Source: Myxococcales bacterium
GTDB lineage: Bacteria; Myxococcota_A; Polyangia; Haliangiales; Haliangiaceae
DNA: 34,527 nt
NCBI GenBank assembly: GCA_016794525.1
Contig: JAEUJY010000110.1
Span: forward strand, 1 to 34,527
Direction: 5' to 3'
Shown here: positions 9,321 through 22,649 of the stretch, piece after piece
How the letters are laid out: each line of letters starts with the position of its first letter
Numbering within the stretch: position 1 is the first letter of the stretch
Program-made: the position numbers and the translations under genes
Notes under the pieces: model-generated
The model's database searches: none
Told to the model about the DNA's origin: nothing
Seen by the model: only the letters and a program-made list of their open reading frames with translations

Positions 9321-10469
9321 TCACCGCGGCGGGACGATCCGGAACTCGATCCGGCGGTTGCGCCGGCGGCCGTCGGGGTCGCGATCGTCGGCGACCGGGC
9401 GGTCGGGACCGTAGCCGATCGCGGTGAGGCGGTCGGCGGCGACGCCGTGGGCGACCAGGTACGCGGCGACCGCCTCGGCGCGCGCCCGCGACAGCGCGAG
9501 GTTGTCGTCGCGGTCGCCGTCGCTCGACGTGTGGCCGCTGATCTCGACGTGCAGCGCTGGCGCGCGGGTGAGGATGTCGATCGTGCGGTCGAGGATCGGC
9601 CGCGACGCGCTGGTGATGCGCGCCGAGCCGCGCTCGAACTCGATGCCGGCCAGCTCGGCGAGGATCTCGTCGGGACAGCCGTCGTCGTCGTTCCAGCCGT
9701 TGATCGACTCGGCCACCAGCGGGCAGTGATCGACCAGGTCGGCGAGCTGGTCGCCGTCGTTGTCGGGCTCGGGGCAGCCGTCGGCGTCGTCGAAGGCGTC
9801 GAGGTCCTCGGCGTCGGCCGGGCAGCGGTCGTCGCCATCGATCAGGCCGTCGCCGTCGCGATCGCGGGCGACGACCGATGGCGGCGGCGCGGCGACGACG
9901 ACCGCGCGGGCCGGCGGGGCGGCGCCGAACGTCCAGGTCAGCCCGAGCTGGATCTCGCCGTCGCTGGTGGCGCCACGGGTGGTCCGACCCGGGACGATCA
10001 CGTGGCGCAGGTCGAGCCGGGCCGCCAGCGCGCGGGTCAGCCCGATCCGGACGCCGCCGCCCCAGTGCAGCGCGCGATCGACGTCGTCGTCGAGCTGCGG
10101 CGCGCCGCCGCGGACGCCGATCACGCCGGCGCCGGCGACCACGAACGGCCGCACGCGGCCGCGGGTCAGGTACGCGACGCCCTGCAGCCGCGCCGCGAAC
10201 ACCGTGGCGGCGTCGCCGACGACGTCGTCGGTGGTGGGCACGACGACCAGCTCGCCCTCGACGGCGAAGCGCCGCGCGACGGGCAGGCCGAGGCGGACGC
10301 CGAGCAGCGCCGACGACGCCGGGCCCGGCTCGGGCATCCAGTCCTCGACGCCCAGCTCGACGTCGTCGGCGAAGCCGTGGCCGCCGGTGACGACGCCGAC
10401 CTCGATGGGGCCGGCGGCGGCCGCGCCGGCCAGCGCGGCGAGGACGAGCGCGATCCGCGCGGCGATCAC
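9321..10469 (-). CDS. OmpA-family outer membrane protein with TSP3-like repeats
   Basis: This 382-residue protein has a signal peptide (VIAARIALVLAALAGAAAA). A beta-barrel-like region covers about residues 20-190, with alternating strands and repeated GVRIGL/VVVAGAGV segments. Calcium-binding TSP3-type repeats follow (RDGDGLIDGDDRCP, DADGCPEPDNDGDQLADLVDHCP). The OmpA/MotB peptidoglycan-binding domain is at about 265-382 and has VEISGHTSSDG, LSRARAEAV and RRNRRIEF. It probably sits in the outer membrane and tethers it to peptidoglycan. The GTG start overlaps the upstream TGA (GTGA at 10466-10469), indicating translational coupling to the Cys-rich lipoprotein. It converges with the kinase gene, with 14 bases between stops. 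Confidence 0.92.
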   Translation of the reverse strand: MIAARIALVLAALAGAAAAGPIEVGVVTGGHGFADDVELGVEDWMPEPGPASSALLGVRLGLPVARRFAVEGELVVVPTTDDVVGDAATVFAARLQGVAYLTRGRVRPFVVAGAGVIGVRGGAPQLDDDVDRALHWGGGVRIGLTRALAARLDLRHVIVPGRTTRGATSDGEIQLGLTWTFGAAPPARAVVVAAPPPSVVARDRDGDGLIDGDDRCPADAEDLDAFDDADGCPEPDNDGDQLADLVDHCPLVAESINGWNDDDGCPDEILAELAGIEFERGSARITSASRPILDRTIDILTRAPALHVEISGHTSSDGDRDDNLALSRARAEAVAAYLVAHGVAADRLTAIGYGPDRPVADDRDPDGRRRNRRIEFRIVPPR

Positions 10470-11230
10470 AGGCACACCCCCCACTCGACGCTGGCGACCA
10501 CCAGCGGCGTGTTGGTGAAGCCGTAGCAGGTGGTGCCGCCGGTGCAGTCGGCGGCGACGCCGACGCGGCACGAGCGCTCGCAGGTCGTCGCGCCGTGCGA
10601 GACGCAGTCGTGGCCGATCGCGCAGTCGAGCTGGTCGGTGCAGGCCGCGCCACGGGTGCCGCTGCCCGCCGGCAGGCACCGGGTGTAGTCGCCGCCGGCG
10701 TCGTCGAAGACGCCGCAGTTCCAGGTGGCCGGGCAGCCGGCGCCGGAGCGCGGCGCGCAGGCCTGGCTGCAGTAGCGGGCGCCGGGGATCGCGGCGCCGG
10801 TGCCGTCGAGGACCTGGATCACGCAGCGGCTGCCGCTCGCGGGCGCGCAGCCGCCATCGCCGAAGCACAGCGCCAGGCACGAGTCGCCGCTGGCCGTGCC
10901 GACGCAGCTGTAGCCCGCCGCGCACTGCGGCGCGCTGGCGCACGCGTCGTCCTCGACGCCGGCGGCGGTGATCTCGCGGCAGGCCGTGGTCCCGTCGGCC
11001 CGGACGTCGCAGGCGCGACCGCCGGCGCAGCCGCTCTGGGGTACCAGCGTGCACGCCACCGGCGGCGCGTCGGGGCCGGCGTCGACCGGCGGGCGCGCGT
11101 CCGGGGCGACCGCGGCGTCGGGGGAGGCGGCGTCGACGTCGTCGAGGCCGAGGTGAGGGGGATCGTCGCCGAACGCGCAGCCGGTGGCCGCCGCGGACGT
11201 GACCGCTGTCAGCAAGAGGAGTCGTCGCAT
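10466..11230 (-). CDS. Cys-rich secreted lipoprotein
   Basis: This 254-residue protein starts MRRLLLLTAVTSAAATGCAFGDDPP, with lipobox AATGC at about residue 18. An Asp/Ala/Pro linker contains DAG/DAP units. From about residue 60 on there are more than twenty Cys in short modules such as CAAGYSCVGTASGDSC and CPATWNCGVFDDAGGDYTRC. This composition is typical of disulfide-rich surface proteins in myxobacteria that have no known enzymatic role. It is the middle gene of a sigma factor, lipoprotein, OmpA set; the last codons overlap the OmpA start. The sequence supports secretion and heavy disulfide bonding, but not a specific function. Confidence 0.88.
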   Translation of the reverse strand: MRRLLLLTAVTSAAATGCAFGDDPPHLGLDDVDAASPDAAVAPDARPPVDAGPDAPPVACTLVPQSGCAGGRACDVRADGTTACREITAAGVEDDACASAPQCAAGYSCVGTASGDSCLALCFGDGGCAPASGSRCVIQVLDGTGAAIPGARYCSQACAPRSGAGCPATWNCGVFDDAGGDYTRCLPAGSGTRGAACTDQLDCAIGHDCVSHGATTCERSCRVGVAADCTGGTTCYGFTNTPLVVASVEWGVCL

Positions 11231-11289
11231 CACGACGATCGATGCCGGCGGCGGGCCCGAGTCGCACGCCGACGCGACCGGCGGCGCGA

Positions 11290-11892
11290 TCAGCGCGGCG
11301 CGCGGGGGGCGCCGACCAGCCCGGCGGCGGTGGCGGCGCGGCGCAACCGCGCCTTCAACCGCGAGAAGCGCTTGCGCACGACAGTGGCGGCGGTCGGCCC
11401 GCGCACGCCGAGCACGACCGCGACCTCGTCCCACGTCATGCCGCGATCCAGCCGCAGCACGAGCAGGGTCTGGTCCTCGGGCGCCAGGCTGGCGCGCAGC
11501 TCGTCGAGGCGGCGCGCCGCGGCGGTGTGATCGAACGACCGGCGCGCCGACGCGATCGTCGCCACCAGCTGGTGGTACTCGCTGTCGCGCAGCGGGCGGG
11601 TCCGCCGCCGGGCCCGGGATCGCTTCGCGCGCAGCGCGCAGCGGAACGCGATCGCGTAGGCCCAGCTCGTGACGCTGCTGGCGCGGGCGAACCGCGGCAG
11701 CGCCCGCCACAGCGCCTCGCCGAACGCCGAGAACGCGTCACGAGCGAGGTCGTCGTCGCGCAAGAGCGCGCCGAGGTAGCCGAGGATGCCGGGGCCGAGC
11801 CCGGTGATCACGCGGGTGGCCGCGGTCGCGCGGTCGCCGACGTCGAGCGCGGCCAGCACCTGGGCCTCGACCTCGGCGTGTCGCGTGCTCAT
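11290..11892 (-). CDS. ECF-like sigma70 family RNA polymerase sigma factor
   Basis: This is a 200-residue protein. Region 2 is recognisable at about residues 45-100 (DDDLARDAFSAFGEALW, SVTSWAYAIAFRCALRAKR). Region 4 is at about 130-190 (LAPEDQTLLVLRLDRGMTWDEVAVVLGVRGPTAATVVRKRFSRLK), which has the helix-turn-helix spacing. No region 1 or 3 is seen, as expected for ECF-type factors. It is followed after 59 bases by the lipoprotein and OmpA genes and probably controls or co-regulates envelope components. There is no adjacent classical anti-sigma factor; the downstream lipoprotein has no cytoplasmic part and so is a poor candidate. The start ATG at 11892 is supported by the alignment of region 2. 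Confidence 0.88.
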   Translation of the reverse strand: MSTRHAEVEAQVLAALDVGDRATAATRVITGLGPGILGYLGALLRDDDLARDAFSAFGEALWRALPRFARASSVTSWAYAIAFRCALRAKRSRARRRTRPLRDSEYHQLVATIASARRSFDHTAAARRLDELRASLAPEDQTLLVLRLDRGMTWDEVAVVLGVRGPTAATVVRKRFSRLKARLRRAATAAGLVGAPRAPR

Positions 11893-11912
11893 CGTTCCGA
11901 TAGCTTACGCGA

Positions 11913-11928
11913 GCACGACAGATCGTGC
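11913..11928. promoter_or_regulatory. Small inverted repeat between divergent sigma factor and P450 genes
   Basis: Arms GCACGA (11913-11918) and TCGTGC (11923-11928) flank a four-base spacer in the 93-base gap between the divergent start codons. The position would suit a shared operator. A 6-bp dyad is, however, common by chance in DNA this GC-rich. Confidence 0.25.
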
Positions 11929-13162
11929 GGTCACACCGCGCGGCAGCGGGAACTACGGGGGCGGCGCCGCACGCCAGGAGCCCCCATGACCTCGATCGAC
12001 GTCCCGACCTTCAGCTTCTTCGATCCCGCGTTTCGCCGCGATCCGCACCCGGTGCTGGCGCGGTTGCGCGCCCTCGACCCGGTCCACAAGACGCCGTTCG
12101 GCTGGATCGTGACCCGGCACGCCGACGTCGCGCGTCTCAACCGCGACCCGCGCTGCGGGCGCGACACCCGGACACTGCGCGGCGGCGGGCTGGCCAGCCG
12201 GGTGGCGGGGTTCGCCGGGCTGGCCGAGACGCTGGCGACCTGGATGTTCCACCTCGACGGCGCCGACCACGCGCGCATCCGCAAGCTGGTGGCGCACGCG
12301 TTCACGCCGCGCGCGATCGCGGAGATGGAGCCGGCGGTGACCGCGGTCGCCGCGCGCCTGCTCGACGCGCTGCCCGACGGCGACCTCGACCTGATGGCGG
12401 GCTTCGCGGTCCCGCTGCCGGTCACGGTGATCTGCGCGCTGCTCGACGTGCCGACCGCCGACTACCCGCAGATCGCGCGCTGGAGCCACGACCTCGCCGA
12501 GCAGGTCGAGCTGACCGCGTCACCGGCGCAGCTGGCCGCCGCCGACGCCGCCTACCACGCGTTCAAGGCGTACCTCGCCGAGTTCGTGGCGGGCCGGCGG
12601 CGTCAGCCGGGCGCCGGGCTGGTCGATCGGATGATCGCCGCCGAGGCCACCACCGACGCGCTGACGACCGACGAGCTGCTCGCCAACATCATCCTGTTGC
12701 TGGTGGCGGGCCACGAGACCACGACCAACCTGATCGGCAACGGCGTGTGGGCGCTGCTCGGGCACCCCGACCAGCTCGCGCTGTTGCGCGCGCGCCCGGC
12801 GCTGGCGGCGTCGGCGGTCGAGGAGTGCCTGCGCTTCGAGAGCCCGGCCAACACCAACGGCCGGTGCCCGCGCGAGGACGTCGAGGTCGGCGGCCACACG
12901 ATCCGCGCCGGCCAGCTGATCGTGTGCATGCTGGGCGCTGCCAACCGCGACCCCGAGGTGTTCGCCGATCCCGATCGCCTCGACATCACCCGCGATCCCA
13001 ACCCGCACCAGGCGTTCGGCGGCGGCCCGCACCACTGCATCGGCGCGGCGCTGGCGCGGCTCGAGGGGCGGGTGGCGCTGCGCGGCCTGCTCGAGCGGTT
13101 CGCCGCGCTCGAGCTCGATCCGGCGCGCGTGCGGTGGCGCGATCGCATCAACCTGCGCGGGC

Positions 13163-14968
<1,806 letters not shown>

Positions 14969-15004
14969 GCCGCCCGACTGTACCGCGGCGCGCCGCCGCG
15001 ATGG

Positions 15005-15703
15005 TCAGAAGCTCGCCACCACCAGCTCGGCGCTGACGCCGCTGCCGGCGAGGCGGCCGCGGTCGGCGCCGACGGTGACCTCGGTCGTCGTGAACGCCGT
15101 GGCCTCGACGCGCAGCGTGAGGTCGATCGACGGCGTGCGGCGCAGCACCAGCGCCGCGCCGGCCAGCGCGCGCGGCTGGTGCGCGTCGGCGCTCGTGCTC
15201 GCGCCGCCGGCGTCGGGCGTCGCGGTGATCGTGCCGATCGTGGCGCCGACCCCGGCGTGGACCGCGAGCCGGCGGCGCAGGCCCCACGCGAACCGCAGGC
15301 TCGGCGCGACGCCGCGGTACGCGATCGTCGCGTCGTCGTACGGCAACGACTGGAACGCGTAGCCGAGGCTGGCGGTGAGGGCCCAGCGATCGCTGACCGG
15401 CACGAAGCCGAGGTCGAGGTGCGGCTCGCCGGCGAGGCCGACGACCGCGCCGCGGTCGCCCAGCGCGCCGCGCACGACGCCGAGCCGCGCACCGACCGCG
15501 ACCTTGAGGCCGGGGCCGTCGCGCCGGATCAGCCCGTCGCGCAGCGACACCCGACACCAGCCGACGCAGCCGGGCTCGACGTAGGCGCCCGGGCCGCGCA
15601 CCCGGATGACGCCGGCCGCGCCGGGGCCGGGGGCGCCGAACCCGGCGGCGCAGCCGGCGAGCGCGGTGAGCGCGACGCCGCCCGCGATGATCGCGCGCCG
15701 CAT
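15005..15703 (-). CDS. Predicted outer-membrane lipoprotein, beta-barrel-like
   Basis: This is a 232-residue protein starting MRRAIIAGGVALTALAGCAAG, with lipobox ALAGC at about residue 18. The remainder is a series of alternating hydrophobic strands with Gly/Tyr/Trp turns (ALTASLGYAFQSLPYDDATIAYRGVAPSLRFAWG, VHAGVGATIGTITAT) ending in ELVVASF. The terminal Phe and the strand pattern suggest a beta-barrel or beta-sandwich outer-membrane protein. The start overlaps the previous stop as TGATG at 15701-15705, indicating coupling to the 15703-16422 gene. Function is unknown; no enzymatic motif is seen. Confidence 0.85.
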   Translation of the reverse strand: MRRAIIAGGVALTALAGCAAGFGAPGPGAAGVIRVRGPGAYVEPGCVGWCRVSLRDGLIRRDGPGLKVAVGARLGVVRGALGDRGAVVGLAGEPHLDLGFVPVSDRWALTASLGYAFQSLPYDDATIAYRGVAPSLRFAWGLRRRLAVHAGVGATIGTITATPDAGGASTSADAHQPRALAGAALVLRRTPSIDLTLRVEATAFTTTEVTVGADRGRLAGSGVSAELVVASF

Positions 15704-16422
15704 CACCGACCCACCAGCACCAGCTCGAGCATCAGCGCGCGCGCCGCGAGCCGGGTCGCGCGTCCGCCGAGCGCGACCTCGTCGACCCGCGCGCCCTGCA
15801 GCTCGGCGGTGACGACCAGGTCGTTGCCGTGGAGCCGGGGCCAGGCCCAGTCGAGGCCGGCGCTGGCGCGCCAGCCACCGACGCTGGCGCGGTCGTCGCC
15901 GCCGGCGGTGGCGAGGCGGGCCTGGCCGTAGAGCCGCCCGACGGCCCCGCGCACCGCCAGCGACGTCGTGAGCCCGACCGCGGCCGACAGCTCGCCGCCG
16001 GCGGCCAGGTAGCGCGCCGACGCCATCGTCTGGTCGTCGCCGCTGCCGTAGCCGACCGCGACGACGTTGCCGCCGAGCACGACGCGGTCGTCGAGCACGG
16101 CGTGGGTCAGGCCGGCGTGGCCTTCGAACGCGTACACCGCCGCGGACCACGCGCCGTCGTCGACGCGGGTCTGGCTGGCGCCCTGCTTGACGCCGAGGTA
16201 CAGGCCGCCGTCGAACGCGTACATCGGGGCGGTCCCGCCGCCCAGCTCGGGCAGCGTGAGGCGCTTGGCCGTCTGGTGGGCGACGCGGCGATCCTGCTCG
16301 TCGAAGTGGAGGTCGGGGCGCGCGCCGCCGGCGGTGGCCCAGGCGTCGCGGCGCGGCTGGTACGGCCCGACCCCGGCGGCGCACGCGGTCAGCGCGACGA
16401 GCGCGAGGCCGGCGTGGGTCAC
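15703..16422 (-). CDS. Predicted outer-membrane lipoprotein
   Basis: This 239-residue protein begins with GTG at 16422, reading VTHAGLALVALTACAAGVG, with lipobox ALTAC at about residue 15. A GTG two codons earlier is also possible. Beta-strand-like repeats follow (GGLYLGVKQGA, AAVYAFEGHAGLTHAVLDDRVVLGGNVVAVGYG, ASAGLDWAWPRLHGNDLVVTAELQG), consistent with a surface barrel or sandwich. The start overlaps the upstream TGA (GTGA at 16419-16422) and the stop overlaps the next start by one base, so this is the middle of a tightly coupled three-gene set. I do not recognise a family. Confidence 0.83.
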   Translation of the reverse strand: MTHAGLALVALTACAAGVGPYQPRRDAWATAGGARPDLHFDEQDRRVAHQTAKRLTLPELGGGTAPMYAFDGGLYLGVKQGASQTRVDDGAWSAAVYAFEGHAGLTHAVLDDRVVLGGNVVAVGYGSGDDQTMASARYLAAGGELSAAVGLTTSLAVRGAVGRLYGQARLATAGGDDRASVGGWRASAGLDWAWPRLHGNDLVVTAELQGARVDEVALGGRATRLAARALMLELVLVGR

Positions 16423-17012
16423 CGACACACCGCGGGGTTGGGCGACTTGCCGACCTTGGCCAGGATGCCGGCGCGGCTGCCGAGCTCGAGCTTGACCAGC
16501 TGATCGACGTCGGGGGCGACCAGCATCAGCTCGAAGATGCACTGGCCCTGCTCGGCGACGATGATCTCGCCGATCACCGCGCCGTTGCTGGTCTGCTCCA
16601 TGATCGTCGGCAGATCGAACGACGCGAACACGCCCTTGAAGTAGTCGGGCTTGCGGTGGACGTTGAGGTTGCGCAGCTCCTCGGCGATCAGCGTCTTGGC
16701 GGTCTCGCCGGGACGCTTGCGCCGCATCGTCAGCAAGAAGTCGCCGTTGATCGGATCGACCTGGCCCCCCTTGGTGCTGTCGACGATCAGCTGGTCGGCG
16801 GTCTCCGACACCGCGACGGTGCTGGGGTCGACCAGCAGCGTGACCTCCCAGGCGTCGTTGACCATCGTGCCGGTGCCGAAGACCTTGCCGTCGACCTCGG
16901 GCTTGGCGGGGGCGGACTTCTTGCCGCCGGTCCCCGGCATCGGGAACAGCGAGATGCACCCGGTCAGCGACAGGGTGGCGGCGAACAGAGCGAGCGAGCG
17001 TAGGTTGCGCAT
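16419..17012 (-). CDS. Predicted lipoprotein, unknown function
   Basis: This is a 197-residue protein starting MRNLRSLALFAATLSLTGCISLFP, with lipobox SLTGC at about residue 19. A GTG four codons upstream (17024) is in frame, but it would fall inside the dyad described at 17021-17088 and would have no Shine-Dalgarno. The ATG at 17012 has AGAGGAGG almost touching it. The mature part has VFGTGTMVNDAWEVTLLVDPSTVAVSETADQLIVDS, FLLTMRRKRPGETAKTLIAEELRNLNVHRKPDYFKGVFASFD and a late Cys pair (GQCIFEL, PAVCR). It is the first gene of a minus-strand run that includes two surface lipoproteins and the kinase-hydrolase. I do not recognise a named family. Confidence 0.85.
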   Translation of the reverse strand: MRNLRSLALFAATLSLTGCISLFPMPGTGGKKSAPAKPEVDGKVFGTGTMVNDAWEVTLLVDPSTVAVSETADQLIVDSTKGGQVDPINGDFLLTMRRKRPGETAKTLIAEELRNLNVHRKPDYFKGVFASFDLPTIMEQTSNGAVIGEIIVAEQGQCIFELMLVAPDVDQLVKLELGSRAGILAKVGKSPNPAVCR

Positions 17013-17020
17013 GCCTCCTC

Positions 17021-17088
17021 TCACGAGGCGGCGCGGCGAAGCGTCAGGCCGACGATCGCGCCTGACGGCGGGGCGGGGCGCCTCGTGA
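17021..17088. promoter_or_regulatory. 68-bp nested dyad between divergent genes
   Basis: Outer arms TCACGAGGCG (17021-17030) and CGCCTCGTGA (17079-17088) are perfect complements. Inner arms CGTCAGGC (17042-17049) and GCCTGACG (17060-17067) are also perfect. Both pairs share one centre at 17054.5. The dyad occupies almost the whole gap between the start at 17012 (minus) and 17108 (plus). It also places a GGAGG-type ribosome-binding site just outside each arm. It could be an operator for a dimeric regulator acting on both genes, or a leader hairpin. The function is inferred from position. Confidence 0.6.
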
Positions 17089-17107
17089 TGGTCGGAGGAG
17101 GACCCGC

Positions 17108-17840
17108 ATGGAAAAGACAGCTCACATCGTTCGTGCCGCGCTCGTCGCGGCGATCCTGGCGCCGGCCGCCGCCCAGGCTGGCCAGCCGCTGGTGTGCAAG
17201 GAGGCCGCGCTGGCCGAGGCGCCGACCCAGGACCAGCTCGACGCCTGCGTCGCGCCGGCGCCGGTCAGCGTCGAGGTCGCCGTCGGCTACGCGATCGGCG
17301 GCAGCCTCACCGGGTTCGCGCGCGTCGACAAGCAGCTGGGGCCGCTGTGGCTCGGTGGCCGCGCGCGCTACGACCTCGGCGGGACGTCGCAGCTCGACGC
17401 GCTGGCCGGGCTGGTGCTGTGGCACCGCCACGGCGTCGCCTGGGATACCTGGTCGACCGCGCCGTCGGGCGGGACCCGCACCGTGATCTCCAACAAGACG
17501 GTGATGCGCAAGGCGCTGATCCTCGCCGGCGGGATCAAGGGCGCGCTGGTGCCCGCGCCGAGCGATCCGATGTCGACCGAGCCCAGCGGGCTCACGCCGG
17601 TCGCCGCGGCGGGCCTCCAGTACCACTCGGTCGGTGGCTTCCGCGATCACGCGGTGCGCGAGCTGTACGTGCTCTACAACCTGGCCAGCGGCGACCTCGG
17701 TGGAGTGCTGTCGTGGGCACGAGGCGATCCCGCCGCTGGGCCCGTTCACGATCGGCATGGAGCTGGGGGGCGTCCCCACCGAGGGCTCGCACCCCGACTT
17801 CTACCTGGCGCTCGAGGTCGGCTACGCGCGCGACCTGTAA
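17108..17840 (+). pseudogene. Outer-membrane-type protein gene with one-base frameshift
   Basis: The gene starts MEKTAHIVRAALVAAILAPAAAQA, a clean signal peptide, with GGAGGAG at 17094-17100 as Shine-Dalgarno. About 200 residues of beta-rich sequence follow (VAVGYAIGGSLTGFARVDKQLGPLWLGGRARYDLGG). The frame holds to about 17714 (YNLASGDLGGVLSW) and then becomes nonsense. The sensible continuation, HEAIPPLGPFTIGMELG...YLALEVGYARDL and a stop, lies one base over. An extra G in GGG at 17715-17717 would explain it. Removing one base gives 244 codons including the stop. It may be a true frameshift or a sequencing error. Uncorrected, the frame runs into the downstream kinase gene. Confidence 0.8.
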
Positions 17841-17854
17841 GCTGGGGATCGGCG

Positions 17855-21301
<3,447 letters not shown>

Positions 21302-21764
21302 CCGCCGGCGCCCTTGAGGCCGACGCCGACCTTGGTCGCGGCGCGCGCGGTGACCAGCGCTTGCCGCAGCACCTCGACCCCGTCGACCGACACCCGCACC
21401 TCGGCGGCGTCCTGCCGCACGCCGATCGTGTGCTCGCGGTGGGTGTCGAGCCCCGGCACCGCGGTCCACCCGCGCGCGGCCAGCGCGGCCTCGTCGTAGG
21501 TGTAGAGCGCGAGGCGACCCGACTGCACCAGCACGATGCCGCTGGCGATGATCACGTGCAGCGAGCGCCCGGCCTCGGGGCCGATCCGCCGCCAGCGCAC
21601 GTCGAGCTGGAACGGCAGGCGGACGTCGGTGGTCGACAGCACGTCGCCCCAGGTGAACCGGCCCGGCACCGGATCGGTGGTGACCCAGAAGCTGCCCGGC
21701 GCGCGCCCGGGCTCGAGCGCGCCGTGGGTGGCGACCCAGCTGAGCACGAGCGCGATCACCGCGT

Positions 21765-22532
21765 TCATGGGAACAGCGGCGCGCGACCGCGGAAGCGATC
21801 GCGCAGGCGGGCCTGGCCGGCGCGCACCAGCGCCCGGGCGGCGTCGGCGTCGGCGAGGGTGAGCGCGGCCGCGATCTCGGCGAAGCCGTGATCGTCGAGC
21901 CACAGGTCGAGCGCGGCCTGCATCGGCGCGGGGAAGGTGGCCATGTGCGCGCGCACCTCGGCGACCAGCCGGCCGACGGTGAGGCGATCGGTCAGCGGCG
22001 GTCGCGCGCCGGCGTCGGCGACGCCGTCGAGCCGCGCCGCGTCAGTGCCGAGGTCGCGCTTGGTGGGGCCGGCGTCGGGCTCGGCCCACCCGAACCGCCG
22101 GCGCACGTGATCGCGCGCGACGTAGTCGAGCAGCCGCAGCAGCCACGCCTTGACCGGCGCGTCGTCGGGCGGCGCCTCGTCGGGCGGCGCCTCGGCATCG
22201 GCCTCGTCGAGCCGCCCCAGCCGGGCCAGATCGGCCATCAGCGCGTCGGCCTCGGCCTCGGCGGCGGCCTCGCGCGCGGCGAACGCGCGCAGGTTGGCAT
22301 GGTCGCCGGCGGCCAGCCGCTCGAACACCGCGACCATGACCGCGCGGGCGTCGTCGTCGCCGGCCAGTCGACACCGCCGCAGCAGGCGGTTGCCGCGCGC
22401 CCACGCCTCGAGGTGCGGCGCCAGCAGCACCATCAGGCCGCGCCACGCGCCGACCCGCCCGTCGCCGCCCGCGAGCACGCCGTCGATCAGCGCGCGGGCG
22501 CGATCGTCGACCTCCCGGGGCCAGCGGCTCAT
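21765..22532 (-). CDS. Divergent sigma70-family-like protein
   Basis: This is a 255-residue protein. A helical N-terminal half (WRGLMVLLAPHLEAWARGN, DDARAVMVAVFERLAAGDHANLRAFAA) fits a region-2-like segment. WLLRLLDYVARDHVRRRFGW resembles the end of region 2. The C-terminus (about 190-250) has MATFPAPMQAALDLWLDDHGFAEIAAALTLADADAARALVRAGQARLRDRF, with the spacing of sigma region 4. An acidic Pro/Asp insert (EAPPDEAPPDDAPV) sits between. It is too divergent to place in an ECF group from sequence alone, and a non-sigma helical regulator is possible. It is coupled to the ConA-like secreted protein gene and lies after a double hairpin. Confidence 0.7.
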   Translation of the reverse strand: MSRWPREVDDRARALIDGVLAGGDGRVGAWRGLMVLLAPHLEAWARGNRLLRRCRLAGDDDARAVMVAVFERLAAGDHANLRAFAAREAAAEAEADALMADLARLGRLDEADAEAPPDEAPPDDAPVKAWLLRLLDYVARDHVRRRFGWAEPDAGPTKRDLGTDAARLDGVADAGARPPLTDRLTVGRLVAEVRAHMATFPAPMQAALDLWLDDHGFAEIAAALTLADADAARALVRAGQARLRDRFRGRAPLFP

Positions 22533-22595
22533 CGCCCGCAGGATATCGCAGGCCCGGCGCGGCCGGGGCCGCGCGTCTCGCGTCGCGGGGGGAGG

Positions 22596-22643
22596 CTCGG
22601 CGGGGACCTGGCCCCGCCGAGGGAGGTGCGGCGACGCACCTCC
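22596..22643 (-). terminator. Two tandem perfect hairpins after the CxxCH lipoprotein gene
   Basis: The first hairpin on the plus strand is CTCGGCGGGG (22596-22605), a six-base loop, and CCCCGCCGAG (22612-22621). The second is GGAGGTGCG (22622-22630), loop GCGA, and CGCACCTCC (22635-22643). They abut, and lie 7 bases past the stop at 22650. No T-tract follows on the minus strand, so they are not a classic intrinsic terminator. They may protect the 3' end or pause polymerase ahead of the sigma-like gene at 22532. Confidence 0.5.
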
Positions 22644-22649
22644 TGGAAC

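Noticed and set aside
7710-10526. Long open plus-strand frame over the kinase gene
   Set aside because: It is out of frame with the kinase, which has all Hanks motifs in order, and reads as Arg-rich nonsense.
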